DNA of 10,319 bases from NCBI GenBank assembly GCA_024243835.1, contig JALPMN010000584.1, forward strand, positions 6,357 through 16,675, given 5' to 3'. The DNA comes from Enteropsectra breve. Its lineage: Eukaryota > Microsporidia. Under the pieces are notes generated by a model that had not been told where the DNA came from, did no database searches, and was given only the letters and a program-made list of their open reading frames with translations. A program made the position numbers and the translations under genes. Each line of letters starts with the position of its first letter. Positions within the stretch are counted from its first letter, which is position 1. Below are positions 1 to 6,403 of the stretch, piece by piece.

Positions 1-1
1 A

Positions 2-436
2 AGCATGGGCATAAATGGTATGGGCTATTGTAAAGTCATATCGAATTCAACTGTAAATGGCGATATCTTTGCTGAATATATAACTGAACTATGCAGATAT
101 CTAAGGGATGAGCGACATATGCAAGATGCTTGCTTGATCCTTGACAATGCTAGGATTCACAGGCGTGCAGACATTCAGCGAATAACAACAGAATTTGGAT
201 ATGAGTTTAAATTCCTGTCGCCATATTCTTATATGCTTAATCCTATAGAATGCGCCTTTTCTAAGATAAAAAATGGAATTAGGTCTAAGCTTCGATCTGG
301 TGTTCAGGGGATACTTTCAGATATGATGCTAACAGAAGTTGAGAGTATTTCGCCTAATGACAGTGCTGGATATTTCAGGCATATCCTTCGTAACATTACT
401 AATTGTGCTGCAGAATTGCCCTATATACACAATTAA
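2..436 (+). CDS. Tc1/mariner-IS630 type DD34E transposase, C-terminal part (element T1)
   Basis: C-terminal half of a DDE transposase that cuts and rejoins the ends of its own element. The frame is open to the left window edge, so the N-terminal DNA-binding domain and first catalytic Asp lie outside; the ATG at 5 is probably internal. Numbering from that Met, the second Asp is D47 in LILDNARIH. The glutamate is E82 in the LSPYSYMLNPIE block, with 34 residues between them, which is the DD34E spacing of Tc1-type enzymes. The usual LPPYSP reads LSPYSY, so two conserved prolines are changed. The catalytic pair visible here is intact and no stop interrupts the frame before TAA, making this one of the least damaged transposase pieces in the window. 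The C-terminal pattern, an aromatic-rich GYFRHI segment near the end, resembles the repaired tail of the T2 transposase. Superfamily assignment is secure; activity cannot be judged. Confidence 0.85.
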   Translation, partial: SMGINGMGYCKVISNSTVNGDIFAEYITELCRYLRDERHMQDACLILDNARIHRRADIQRITTEFGYEFKFLSPYSYMLNPIECAFSKIKNGIRSKLRSGVQGILSDMMLTEVESISPNDSAGYFRHILRNITNCAAELPYIHN

Positions 437-668
437 ATGTAATGGGCATTATTAGTGCATGTTTTTTAATCTACTAGTGATCAGTTTTCATTTTTAAGTT
501 TTATTTTTACGGCAAAATATGCATTAATTTTTAATATTGCAGGATGAATAATTAGACTAGTTATATTTTTAAAATGAAGTTTTTGAGATTTATAACAGGC
601 CGAACAACTAAATTTATTAACAATTTGGAGTGTTCCATGTTTTATAAGTTTATTACTTGGTAATTGCT
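437..668. other. AT-rich spacer inside element T1
   Basis: Between the T1 transposase stop and its 21-bp array the sequence is AT-rich, with no credible ORF or RNA gene. By position it is probably the 3' untranslated and subterminal part of T1. Confidence 0.4.
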
Positions 669-793
669 TGAAATGCTATTTTCATTTAAAATGTCCAAAT
701 CCATTGGCAAAGTGTCCAAATCCGTTGGCAAAGTGTCCATTTTCGCTGGCAAAGTGTCTATATTGGTTGAAAAAATGTCTATTTTCACTGGAA
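669..793. repeat. 21-bp tandem array, about six units, probable T1 terminus
   Basis: Five clear 21-bp units start at 689, 710, 731, 752 and 773. The best pair reads AAGTGTCCAAATCCGTTGGC with few changes, and units four and five diverge. A sixth, 20-bp degenerate unit (669-688) resembles unit five. A 21-bp period is two helical turns, so each unit shows the same DNA face. By analogy with the T2 termini and with subterminal transposase-binding repeats of Tc1-type elements, these are likely transposase binding sites; that role is inferred. A short ORF running through the array is only the repeat read as codons. Confidence 0.75.
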
Positions 794-1160
794 AATGGTA
801 TAAATACGTTTAGTATATTTATAGCAATACTATTTTATGCTACAATGTTTTCTATAGCTTAGATATTTAAGCTTATCAAGCGAATATAAACTTATGTAAA
901 AAATACCAGAATGCGTAATATGGAACACATGCTTCACATTTTTCAGATATAATATAATTAAGCTATAAAAAGCATATCTGAAAAGTTAGGTGTAGTTTTT
1001 GAAGCAATAAATATCATTACTCATAATTTTTTTATTTTTTGAAAATTTTACCCGGAAATCTGTCCCCCCCCCCAAAACTACCCTATTACCTAAATAAGTA
1101 TGCCTTTGTTGCTACCAAAGCTCTGCATGCTATATAAGACTTTTTCCATTTTATAAAATT
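794..1160. other. Intergenic stretch between T1 and Harbinger
   Basis: AT-rich, with no gene found. It holds an imperfect hairpin (940-984), a run of ten C residues (1064-1073) that stands out in this composition, and a TATA-like ctatataag near 1130. The right end of T1 cannot be placed. Confidence 0.4.
940..984. repeat. Short inverted repeat, 11-bp arms
   Basis: TTTTCAGATAT (940-950) is matched exactly by ATATCTGAAAA (974-984) around a 23-bp AT-rich loop. It could be a terminal fragment of a small element or a chance hairpin. The loop is long for a transcription terminator, and this DNA is probably eukaryotic. Confidence 0.5.
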
Positions 1161-1188
1161 GTTGCTATATCCAAAAATTTTGTTTACG

Positions 1189-1236
1189 TTTTTACTATAG
1201 TAAAAAAAGTTGCTATAGCAAAAATTTTGGATATAG
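1189..1236. repeat. Harbinger left terminal repeat with stacked palindromes
   Basis: Two 12-bp palindromes follow each other: TTACTATAGTAA (1192-1203) and TTGCTATAGCAA (1210-1221), differing only at mirrored positions. The following AAAATTTTGGATATAG (1221-1236) is the inverse of the CTATATCCAAAAATTTT word at 1165-1181. The motifs recur inverted at the right end. Confidence 0.7.
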
Positions 1237-1274
1237 TGACTACTATATCATAATTTTGAATAAAGTAACCCAAA

Positions 1275-1883
1275 ATGGCTGCCGCAGTTAATTAGAGTGC
1301 AATGATGACGGAACAGCTGATAAGAGCAAAGCACAACGAAGAAATGTGCATCAAATTTGCAGAATCGTTAAATAAGCCGCAGAAAATGAAATGCTTCTAG
1401 CTGGAGATGGGAGAGTGCTTTGTGCCAACGATTTCTGGAGAAGTCGTCAAGGCAAAATATAACCATCTCTTTGCCAAGTATCGAGATATTTTAACAGAGT
1501 GCTGCAGAACTGGTGCTGCAGCGCCTAAATGGAAGTACTGGGAAGTATTTCGGGCTACATTCCCTTCTAATATCCGCCATAGCATGCCAGATGTACTTGA
1601 ACTAGGAGATGAGTCTAGTGCAAGTATAAATCTTTCAACGGTGAGTGAAGCAAGTGAAACAACTAGTTTGCCAGAGGCTCAGCAAAAAAGTACAATTCAT
1701 ATAAAGAGGCCAAAATGAAGCTATTATACGGAAATATGAAGCTGGTTCTGAGGGAAATGAAAAAAAACAGATCATCTGGAGAAGCGAATAGATTCACTAG
1801 AAAATAAAATTGATACTTTAATTAAGTTTCAACTTAATCAAATGAATCTGCCAGAAGAAAAAAATTTTATTTTAACTTTTTAA
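1275..1883 (+). pseudogene. Harbinger Myb/SANT-like DNA-binding protein, broken
   Basis: PIF/Harbinger elements carry a Myb-like protein that works with the transposase in DNA recognition. The frame from the ATG at 1275 encodes a trihelix of Myb/SANT type. Helix 1 contains SAMMTEQLI, helix 2 LEMGECF, and helix 3 VVKAKYNHLFAKYRDI, followed by APKWKYW. Two in-frame TAG codons (1293-1295 and 1398-1400) fall where the first and second conserved tryptophans of this fold belong. An intact sub-frame runs from 1407 to a TGA at 1716-1718. Downstream, one shifted frame reads EAIIRKYEAGSEGNE, then the original frame resumes with a probable coiled coil (HLEKRIDSLENKIDTLIKF) to TAA at 1881-1883. The apparent frame changes lie at or near A runs (about 1712-1715 and 1759-1767). 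It converges on the transposase gene, with about 114 bp between them. Identity is inferred from fold pattern and context. Confidence 0.7.
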
Positions 1884-1997
1884 TTAAGTTTAGCTGTTAT
1901 CAATGATAAAATTGTGAATACACATTGCTGCCTTAATAATTTTAACTTATCTTGTTCTTTTCCTTTTTAGAATACGTGTTTCAAATCATTTAAATTT
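1884..1997. other. Short gap between convergent Harbinger genes
   Basis: AT-rich sequence shared by the 3' ends of the two convergent genes. No feature is visible beyond a TAATTAAG word just after the Myb-like stop, also present shortly upstream near 1821. Confidence 0.3.
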
Positions 1998-2793
1998 TCA
2001 CTTGAATCTTCCGAATGCGTTCTCGACCACTATTCGCTGCTTTGCTAAATTATATGCCTCTGAGTCTGTTAAAGGAAAAGCTGCTGTAGAGGTGCATATC
2101 TGAATCTTACTACATCCACTAAAGGCGGAATCGCCAACTACATAGAGATTATCATCTGATATTGCTTCAATTCGATTTCTAAGAAGTGAGCCTCTATAAA
2201 TTCTGGCATCGTGGCTTTTGCCAAAGCCGTATGTAATGCCTCGAAATCTCTGCATGTAATCAACTACACAGATAAATGTAACAGAGAAGCATCCTTTCCT
2301 GTCATAATAATCAAATGCCTGGGCTATAGCAGGCGGGCATATTTTTATTTGTGTGCCATCAATAGCTAAGATTGCACCTTCTGCCCGTGCCAAAGCAGCA
2401 AACCCATTTTTTAACTGCTCATATTCTTCTGGCTTAGGGAAGCATATTTCTTCAAAAGCAATTTTATGAAGTTCGTCGCTCATTTCTGTAATAATCGAAA
2501 CAGTGTTGCATGCGAAATATCAAAAATTTCTCGCAATTTGTGATTAGTGCTTGCATGTGAGATGTAAAAAATAAATACAGCCACTTTAACTATTAAATTA
2601 GTTATAAGAGCATTTTTTGAACCAATCTTTCAAAGCACCTTAAATTCATTCTAAATGTCTCATAGAACTGAGAAGGACTCATTTTGGCTATGCTATCCAG
2701 CCATTCTGTTGAATAGAATAAGCTATTATCATTTTCAGAAGAAGAATCTAGCAGTACAATAAGTTTTATGAATTCTTGGTCTTCCCTTGCCAT
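1998..2793 (-). pseudogene. PIF/Harbinger DDE transposase (DDE_Tnp_4 type), three frames
   Basis: Catalyses excision and insertion of the element. The gene is readable as three consecutive frame segments from the ATG at 2793. Segment 1 (2793-2602) has the FRMNLRCFERLV motif typical of the Harbinger N-terminus. Segment 2 (about 2619-2485) is helix-turn-helix-like, with KLREIFDISHATLFRLL. Segment 3 (2483-1998) is the catalytic core. In segment 3 numbering, D42 lies in LAIDGT, D118 in VVGDSAF and E154 in RIVVENAFGRFK, so all three catalytic acids survive. Breaks lie at a run of six T on the + strand (2613-2618) and near TTT at 2483-2485. A TGA directly after GRFK removes the usual C-terminal tail of several dozen residues. 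The reading is conserved across breaks, which implies recent damage or homopolymer sequencing error. Superfamily assignment is strong. Confidence 0.85.
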
Positions 2794-2826
2794 AACGGTT
2801 TTTGAAAAATTTTTTATTTCAGTTTT

Positions 2827-2886
2827 TTGCTATAGCAATTTTTGGATTTTTGCTATAGCAATAATCGCATTTTACTATTGCAAAAA
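2827..2886. repeat. Harbinger right terminal repeat with duplicated palindrome
   Basis: TTGCTATAGCAA occurs twice (2827-2838, 2850-2861), 23 bp apart start to start. The terminal word at 2870-2886 is the inverse of the left end. Such subterminal repeats are candidate sites for the Myb-like protein or the transposase; the binding role is inferred. Confidence 0.7.
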
Positions 2887-3035
2887 AATGAAACAGACCT
2901 AATATATCATTATTCAAATAAGTATTTTAAGTTTTTTTTCAAAATAAAGTATTTTTTTATGCTTTTTAACGGCTTATTGTGTTGCTGGCTATTTTTAGTC
3001 TATTGTTGTTTTTACTTGTATTTATTTAATTTTTA
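2887..3035. other. Spacer between Harbinger and T2
   Basis: T-rich sequence with no gene. It ends in the TA dinucleotide (3034-3035) that serves as the left target site of T2. Confidence 0.35.
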
Positions 3036-3042
3036 CAGGGGT

Positions 3043-3126
3043 TTTCACCACATTTTATAAATTTCTCTTTCAATTTTGAATTTTTCTCAACCAATTTTGA
3101 TTATTTCTCACCACATTTTGAACGTA
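3043..3126. repeat. T2 left-arm array, four 21-bp units
   Basis: Units start at 3043, 3064, 3085 and 3106, with the core pattern TCTCAMCMANATTTTGA. Unit four runs into ACGTATTTTCTACATAG (3123-3139), which is repeated inverted in the right arm. Candidate transposase-binding iterons; the function is inferred. Confidence 0.75.
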
Positions 3127-3200
3127 TTTTCTACATAGAAAAAAATCTAGTATAAAATTTTAAATGTTCATAAATTACGTGAAAATGATAAAAACACAGT

Positions 3201-4204
3201 TTAATCTCTTATTTCTTCTTTAAGTAAGCATCTTGGTAGATACCCGATCATATTTCTGAAAAACCCTCTGCAATCATCAGGATTTTTATTACAGACCCAC
3301 TGTGGATAGCAGCAATTAAACTCTCTTCATTCTGGATCCGCATGCTCCTCACCGTCTGTTTCCACCTTGAAAACATATTTTCATTTGGATTAAGGAAAGG
3401 CGAGTATGGTGGAAGAAAAATCAGTTCAAAACTAGTTTCATTGATTAGATTTTTAATCGCATCTGCCTTATAAAAAGGTACATTGCCCATAACGAAGATT
3501 GCTTCATGAATTCCCGAGTCTCTGATATCTCTGAGTAGATCTTGCATTAAAATTGTAAAATACTCGCTGTTATATGCTCTGGTTTGTGCTTTGTATAAAA
3601 CAATTCCATTTTTGTTCATAGCACAGCAAACTGATACATTTCTACTTCTTAGACCTGGCACTACATGAACCGGTGTAGTACCTCTTAGTGATCTGCCACC
3701 TCGTGTCTTCATCGAAATACAAAATCCTACCTCATCGATATAGTATACATACGTATCATCAAGCTGAGAGAACTTAATCATGATTTTGTCCGCATATATT
3801 GCTCGTTGATCAAGCACTTCTAGGCCATTTCTTCTCTCTGGTATTGAGTGTGTGCGCTCAAAAGAGTAGTTAAATGATTTAAGCGCTCTATCAACTGTTG
3901 AGCGACTAACATTTAAATTTAATTCATGACTGCACCGGTCAACTAGTGCTTGCAGGGTGAGCCCGCAGTGATCATCAACCCATCCTTGGAGTATCTTTTT
4001 TTGGTCAGCTATAAATGGTACTCTTCTTGGCCCGCCTTTAAGCCTCCTTTCAACTAGCCCGTTATCTTTGTAAGAATTTAAAACAGCATAAACTGCTGGT
4101 TTTTTAAATCCTAATATACTTGCTATGTCCGCGGGAGTCCTACCGTCTAGATATAGATTTATAATTCTTAAACGATTCTCATTCGAAATATAATCGTTAG
4201 CCAT
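3201..4204 (-). pseudogene. Tc1/IS630 DD34E transposase of T2, catalytic D replaced by G
   Basis: A nearly full transposase. Residues about 8-60 form a paired-type helix-turn-helix (IINLYLDGRTPADIASILGF), followed by the basic linker RRLKGGPRR. A second helix-turn-helix spans about 82-112 (LTLQALVDRC to STVDRAL). The catalytic domain has D157 in YYIDEVGF and E275 in LPPYSPFLNPNEN. The second Asp position is G240 in FVMGNVPFYK, where the family has MDN; the codon is GGC, one A-to-G change from GAC. Spacing from 240 to 275 is the DD34E class. The uninterrupted frame stops at 3248. A one-base slip at the A5 run (T5 at 3283-3287 on +) gives a more family-like tail, DDCRGFFRNMIGYLPRC, ending TAA at 3201-3203. 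That tail resembles the C-terminus of T1. With D2 lost the enzyme should be catalytically dead, though DNA binding could survive. Confidence 0.88.
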
Positions 4205-4385
4205 AAGGACGTTTTAGAATGTAAAAATATTATTGTAGCTTAGTAAAACTACAAGAAAGATAAGCATTTTATTTTATCTATAAACCAAGTTTGTTCCATG
4301 CTTTCTGTGGTATTCATATATTCGTTTTGTTATTAAGAATGCAGTAAGTTTCTAAAAGAATTGTTGTTTCTATATTCGCTATTTG

Positions 4386-4458
4386 AATTTATTTTTTCTA
4401 TGTAAAAAATACGTTCAAAATAGGTTGAGAAATTTTCAAAATGTGGTAAAAAACCCTT
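4386..4458. repeat. T2 right-arm terminal repeat, two 21-bp units
   Basis: The reverse complement matches the left arm at both its outer part (GGGTTTTTTACCACATTTTG) and its inner part (GAACGTATTTTTTACATAG). It carries only two units where the left arm has four, so the arms differ by exactly two repeat lengths (42 bp). Confidence 0.75.
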
Positions 4459-4465
4459 TATTATG

Positions 4466-4528
4466 TGTGACAAACTTTTTGCAAAGTGTGACAGTCTTTT
4501 TGCAAAATGTGACAAACTTTTTGCAAAT
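4466..4528. repeat. Orphan 21-bp tandem array, three units
   Basis: Three units of TGTGACAAACTTTTTGCAAA plus one variable base start at 4466, 4487 and 4508. In the same phase they resemble the T1 array (AAAGTGTgacagtcTTTTGC against AAAGTGTccaaatcGTTGGC), so they probably come from the end of a T1-related element whose body is absent. The array lies just outside the right TA of T2 and directly against the truncated 3' end of Merlin-B. No partner array is visible left of T2. Confidence 0.7.
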
Positions 4529-4807
4529 GCTATAATATAAGATAAATATCAATGGCTTTTTTGTTTCTGGAGGTTTTTGGCACCTGAGATTTGATACCAC
4601 TCCAATTTCCTTCGATTGTATTTGTTGTAATACAAGTTATGTGGTCTTAAAATCCCTTAGAATGATTTACCTGAAGATGCGCAGCAAAATAGTCTTTAAT
4701 ATGAGAATATGCTTTCCAGCAATCAGAGTGAATAACAGATTCGCTATCTACATACTTAAATAAAATAGCTTCTAGTGTTTCCTTGTTTCTTTTATCAACA
4801 AGGAGAA

Positions 4808-4815
4808 GTATTATT
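4808..4815. repeat. Left target-site duplication of Merlin-C
   Basis: GTATTATT matches ATATTATT at 5571-5578 in seven of eight positions. Merlin/IS1016 elements make 8-9 bp duplications. Confidence 0.75.
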
Positions 4816-4820
4816 GGCTC

Positions 4821-4903
4821 AAGTATGTAAAACTCAGCAAAAATTGAAATTTCAAAATTTTTGAATTTTTGAAAAAAGTGAATTTGCTGAGTTTTACATA
4901 CTT
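4821..4903. repeat. Merlin-C left end folded as a hairpin (third copy of the end)
   Basis: The 19-bp AAGTATGTAAAACTCAGCA at 4821-4839 is repeated perfectly in inverse orientation at 4885-4903, so the left end alone can form a hairpin with an AT-rich 45-bp loop that is itself partly self-complementary. With the right arm this makes three copies of the terminal sequence. It may be a small foldback element embedded at the end, or a rearranged terminus. Confidence 0.75.
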
Positions 4904-4944
4904 ATTAGACACTAAAAATATTTTTTTAAAAAATTAGTCACCCT

Positions 4945-5305
4945 ATGATGGCATTTAGCATAAGAAACAACAACTATGCTATTTTAAGTGAGCCGATCAA
5001 TGATGCATCTATTATTTTTACAAATAAAGATGCAGAGCTCACTTATGCGCTAGCAATTGGATGGCTAAGCAAAGACTGTGGTGCACCATCAAGGCTGGTG
5101 CCCTATAGTAGGCACGTCAATGCTTTTGGTTATCGATGGTACACACATCGTTGTGAATCATTTAACAGGCCTCACAAATAGTGAGGGATTTCATACGAAT
5201 AATATAGAAAATCTATAGTCTTTGACGAAGTATAAAATTAAAATAAGGCGCGAAGTGAAAAAAAGCTTATTTGCCTTTTTAAAGGAGTTTATTTTTATAT
5301 ATTGA
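4945..5305 (+). pseudogene. Merlin-C transposase, C-terminal catalytic half
   Basis: Two overlapping frames give the downstream half of an ISXO2-like DDE domain. The first (from the ATG at 4945) contains IIFTNKDAELTYALAIGW, the block where the family has the second Asp (TD); here it is N. A frame change near 5150 leads to VVNHLTGLTNSEGFHTNNIE, the classic VNH...HTN..IE signature with the catalytic Glu, then a TAG (5216-5218), KYKIKIRREVKKSLFAFLKE and TGA at 5303-5305. The TAG lies where Merlin proteins have Trp after IENL, as in the Merlin-A copy. The zinc ribbon and first Asp are missing. The alternative stop at 5181 only reflects the wrong frame after the shift. A dead transposase fragment. 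Confidence 0.8.
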
Positions 5306-5570
5306 AATTTACGCCAGCAAGTATCTAAGCAAAGAAGCGTGTGTGAGGACTAATTGGAAGATTTATGTTTGAATTAAAAAATACTTAATTTTATGTTGTT
5401 GTTTATTAGTCTGTTAGTTGGCTGTTTGATTTGTTGTTAATAACGTTTTTAGTTGTGTTTTTATGTATTTAGTATTTTGTCAGTGCTTTTCTCTTAAGTG
5501 TGTGTTTTCTGGTCTCTAAAGGTAGGGGTTCATGCTGTTTTTTTTCTGCTGAGTTTTACATACTTGAGCC

Positions 5571-5578
5571 ATATTATT
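5571..5578. repeat. Right target-site duplication of Merlin-C
   Basis: ATATTATT, matching 4808-4815 except at the first base. Confidence 0.75.
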
Positions 5579-6022
5579 CGTCTTTCAGGCATTTTTTCGA
5601 CTAAACCTAACACCCAAACCCCTTAAACATGATGCCTTTGTGATACTTACGCAAACTAAATTTGGATTCATCAATCTCAACTACAATTCCAGGCCCTCCG
5701 ATTTTGTACGTCTCTGCCCAGAAATTTTTCCTTAACTTATCTTTCATTCTCTTGATGATCGAATAAACTGTTTTTTTGCCAACTTCGACGTTTTAACGAT
5801 AGTCTTATGCTTGGCATCTTCACTCCATAGCCATATAATCTTTATTTTGGCTCTTCTTGCTATTCGACTATGGTGAAAGGGACTGCTCTTGAGGATGCAT
5901 TCCTTCCAACTGCAGATTTGTCTTTAGTTTGTGTTTTTAATGACAACCGCTTTATTCTTACAGCGGGTACATCGTAGTTCTTTTAATTCAACTACTTCTT
6001 CTAATGTGCTATTCCTGAAATT

Positions 6023-6246
6023 CATTTGCAATGGTAAAAAATAAAAATTTTCAGGCACCCATTTTTATGCCAAATAGCTTCCTCCGCTCCCTTCCTTTCT
6101 TCTTTTGAGCATTCTCCAATTAGAATATTTAAAATATACCTTCCGGAAACATCTGTCGTTTCATCGAAGCATAGAAATAGTGGCTGTCGCGGTAAAACTC
6201 TTTCATTTTTATCATTTTTTCTTTATAAATATCACTTAAAATATTC
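6023..6246 (-). pseudogene. hAT-like transposase fragment with DETTD motif
   Basis: One uninterrupted frame from 6246 down to TGA at 6023-6025 reads NILSDIYKEKNDKNERVLP, then PLFLCFDETTDVSGRYILN and ILIGECSKEERKG. An aromatic residue followed by DETTDvxGRYxxNxLIG is the pattern I know from hAT-like transposases and their domesticated relatives (CGGBP1/ZBED-like groups), where the first D is catalytic. Only about 73 codons remain and the rest of the catalytic domain is not found downstream, where Merlin-B starts at almost the same point. The upstream side is cut exactly at the 8-bp target duplication of Merlin-A, and a compatible frame continues beyond it (7589 to about 7700), with LLDFFFSAFFIAH, a TAG, then GKVLQ. 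The hAT label rests on one motif and is moderate. Confidence 0.55.
6239..6246. repeat. Left target-site duplication of Merlin-A
   Basis: AAATATTC, matching AAAGATTC at 7581-7588 in seven of eight positions, directly outside the long terminal repeat. Confidence 0.65.
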
Positions 6247-6340
6247 GATAAAAGCCTGTTTAGAAAGCAGCGGGAAATTTTTGTGTACCAGAATTTTATA
6301 CAGGCTTTTTAGCTCTTTCCAGCCTAGTGGTAAATAAATT
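6247..6340. repeat. Merlin-A left terminal inverted repeat
   Basis: About 94 bp, close to 90% identical by eye to the reverse complement of 7486-7580. Shared landmarks are CTRTTTAGAAARCAGCGGG, TTTTTGTGTACCAGAATTTT and CAGCCTAGTGGTAAATAAAT. One A is missing here (GGGAAAT against GGGAAAAT). Confidence 0.8.
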
Positions 6341-6403
6341 GTCTTACAAACAAAAAAGTATTAGTAATCAAGTTCTAATTTCAGTTGAAGTAAAAAATTA
6401 TGA
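6341..6403. other. Merlin-A 3' untranslated stretch
   Basis: AT-rich sequence between the transposase stop and the left terminal repeat; no distinct feature. Confidence 0.35.

Larger units (their letters stand above)
1189..2886. mobile_element. PIF/Harbinger DNA transposon, degenerate, two genes
   Basis: A roughly 1.7-kb unit bounded by inverted TTTTTACTATAGTAAAA (1189-1205) and the reverse complement of TTTTACTATTGCAAAAA (2870-2886), 15 of 17 matching. Inside each end lie one or two exact copies of the palindrome TTGCTATAGCAA (1210-1221; 2827-2838 and 2850-2861). Between them are a Myb/SANT-like gene (+) and a DDE transposase gene (-) pointing at each other, the standard two-gene content of PIF/Harbinger elements. 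A related word at 1161-1180 (GTTGCTATATCCAAAAATTT) may mean that the true left end lies further out. I do not see a convincing TTA-like 3-bp target duplication, so the outer limits are approximate. Both genes are broken, so the copy is not autonomous as written. Confidence 0.8.
3036..4458. mobile_element. Tc1/mariner-IS630 DNA transposon T2, near-complete, inactive
   Basis: A 1,423-bp unit. The left end begins CAGGGGTTTTCACCACATTT directly after TA (3034-3035). The right end, read inward, begins AAGGGTTTTTTACCACATTT and is followed by TA (4459-4460). TA duplication is the hallmark of the Tc1/mariner superfamily. The arms contain 21-bp iterated units, and the interior is one transposase gene on the minus strand occupying most of the element. 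The outermost bases differ between the ends (CAGGGG against AAGGG), a sign of drift. Confidence 0.85.
4816..5570. mobile_element. Merlin-C, 755-bp Merlin-family element inserted in Merlin-B
   Basis: Exact 24-bp terminal inverted repeats: the left arm starts GGCTCAAGTATGTAAAACTC (4816-4839) and the right arm is its perfect reverse complement (5547-5570). It is flanked by 8-bp near-identical target copies. The interior encodes only the second half of a Merlin transposase, so it looks like an internally deleted, non-autonomous derivative that would need an enzyme supplied elsewhere. About 5390-5546, upstream of the right arm, is strikingly T/G-rich with little C and no reading frame of note. Perfect arms with a one-mismatch target copy suggest a younger insertion than its Merlin-B host. 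Confidence 0.88.
4530..6025 (-). pseudogene. Merlin (ISXO2/IS1016-like) transposase relic Merlin-B, split by Merlin-C
   Basis: DDE transposase of the Merlin superfamily, read from the ATG at 6025. Order of parts: a zinc-ribbon-like region (LRCTRCKNKA, later ICSWKEC) with an in-frame TAA between its two halves; a helix-turn-helix-like stretch ending KKTVYSIIKRMK; first catalytic Asp in VVEIDESKF followed by KYHKG; then the WVLGLVEKMPERR strand. The gene is interrupted there by a 755-bp insertion. It resumes with LLLVDKRNKETLEAIL, the second Asp in VIHSDCWKAY, VNHSKGF, an in-frame TAA, and the terminal Glu in TNTIEGNWSGIKSQV. Additional frame shifts lie near the AAAACGTC and GGGGTTTGG words of the coding strand. 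Removing the insertion plus one target copy rejoins ERRII to LLLVD in one frame. The 3' end stops at TAG (4530-4532) against the orphan array, where the family usually continues. No terminal repeats of its own are found. Confidence 0.85.

Noticed and set aside
669..793. CRISPR-like array
   Set aside because: Units are contiguous 21-bp repeats without unique spacers, next to a transposase gene in apparently eukaryotic DNA.
668..862. 64-codon + strand ORF rich in LAKCP-like repeats
   Set aside because: It is the 21-bp array (a multiple of three) read as codons; the periodic peptide is a by-product of the DNA repeat.
1397..1585. 62-codon minus-strand ORF
   Set aside because: Antisense to the Harbinger Myb-like gene.
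2842..3060. 72-codon + strand ORF rich in Phe/Tyr/Leu, resembling a membrane segment
   Set aside because: Arises from T-rich DNA across the Harbinger end, spacer and T2 start, so it spans unrelated units.
4333..4515. 60-codon minus-strand ORF with SHFAK repeats
   Set aside because: Same effect: it runs through the orphan 21-bp array and the T2 right arm.
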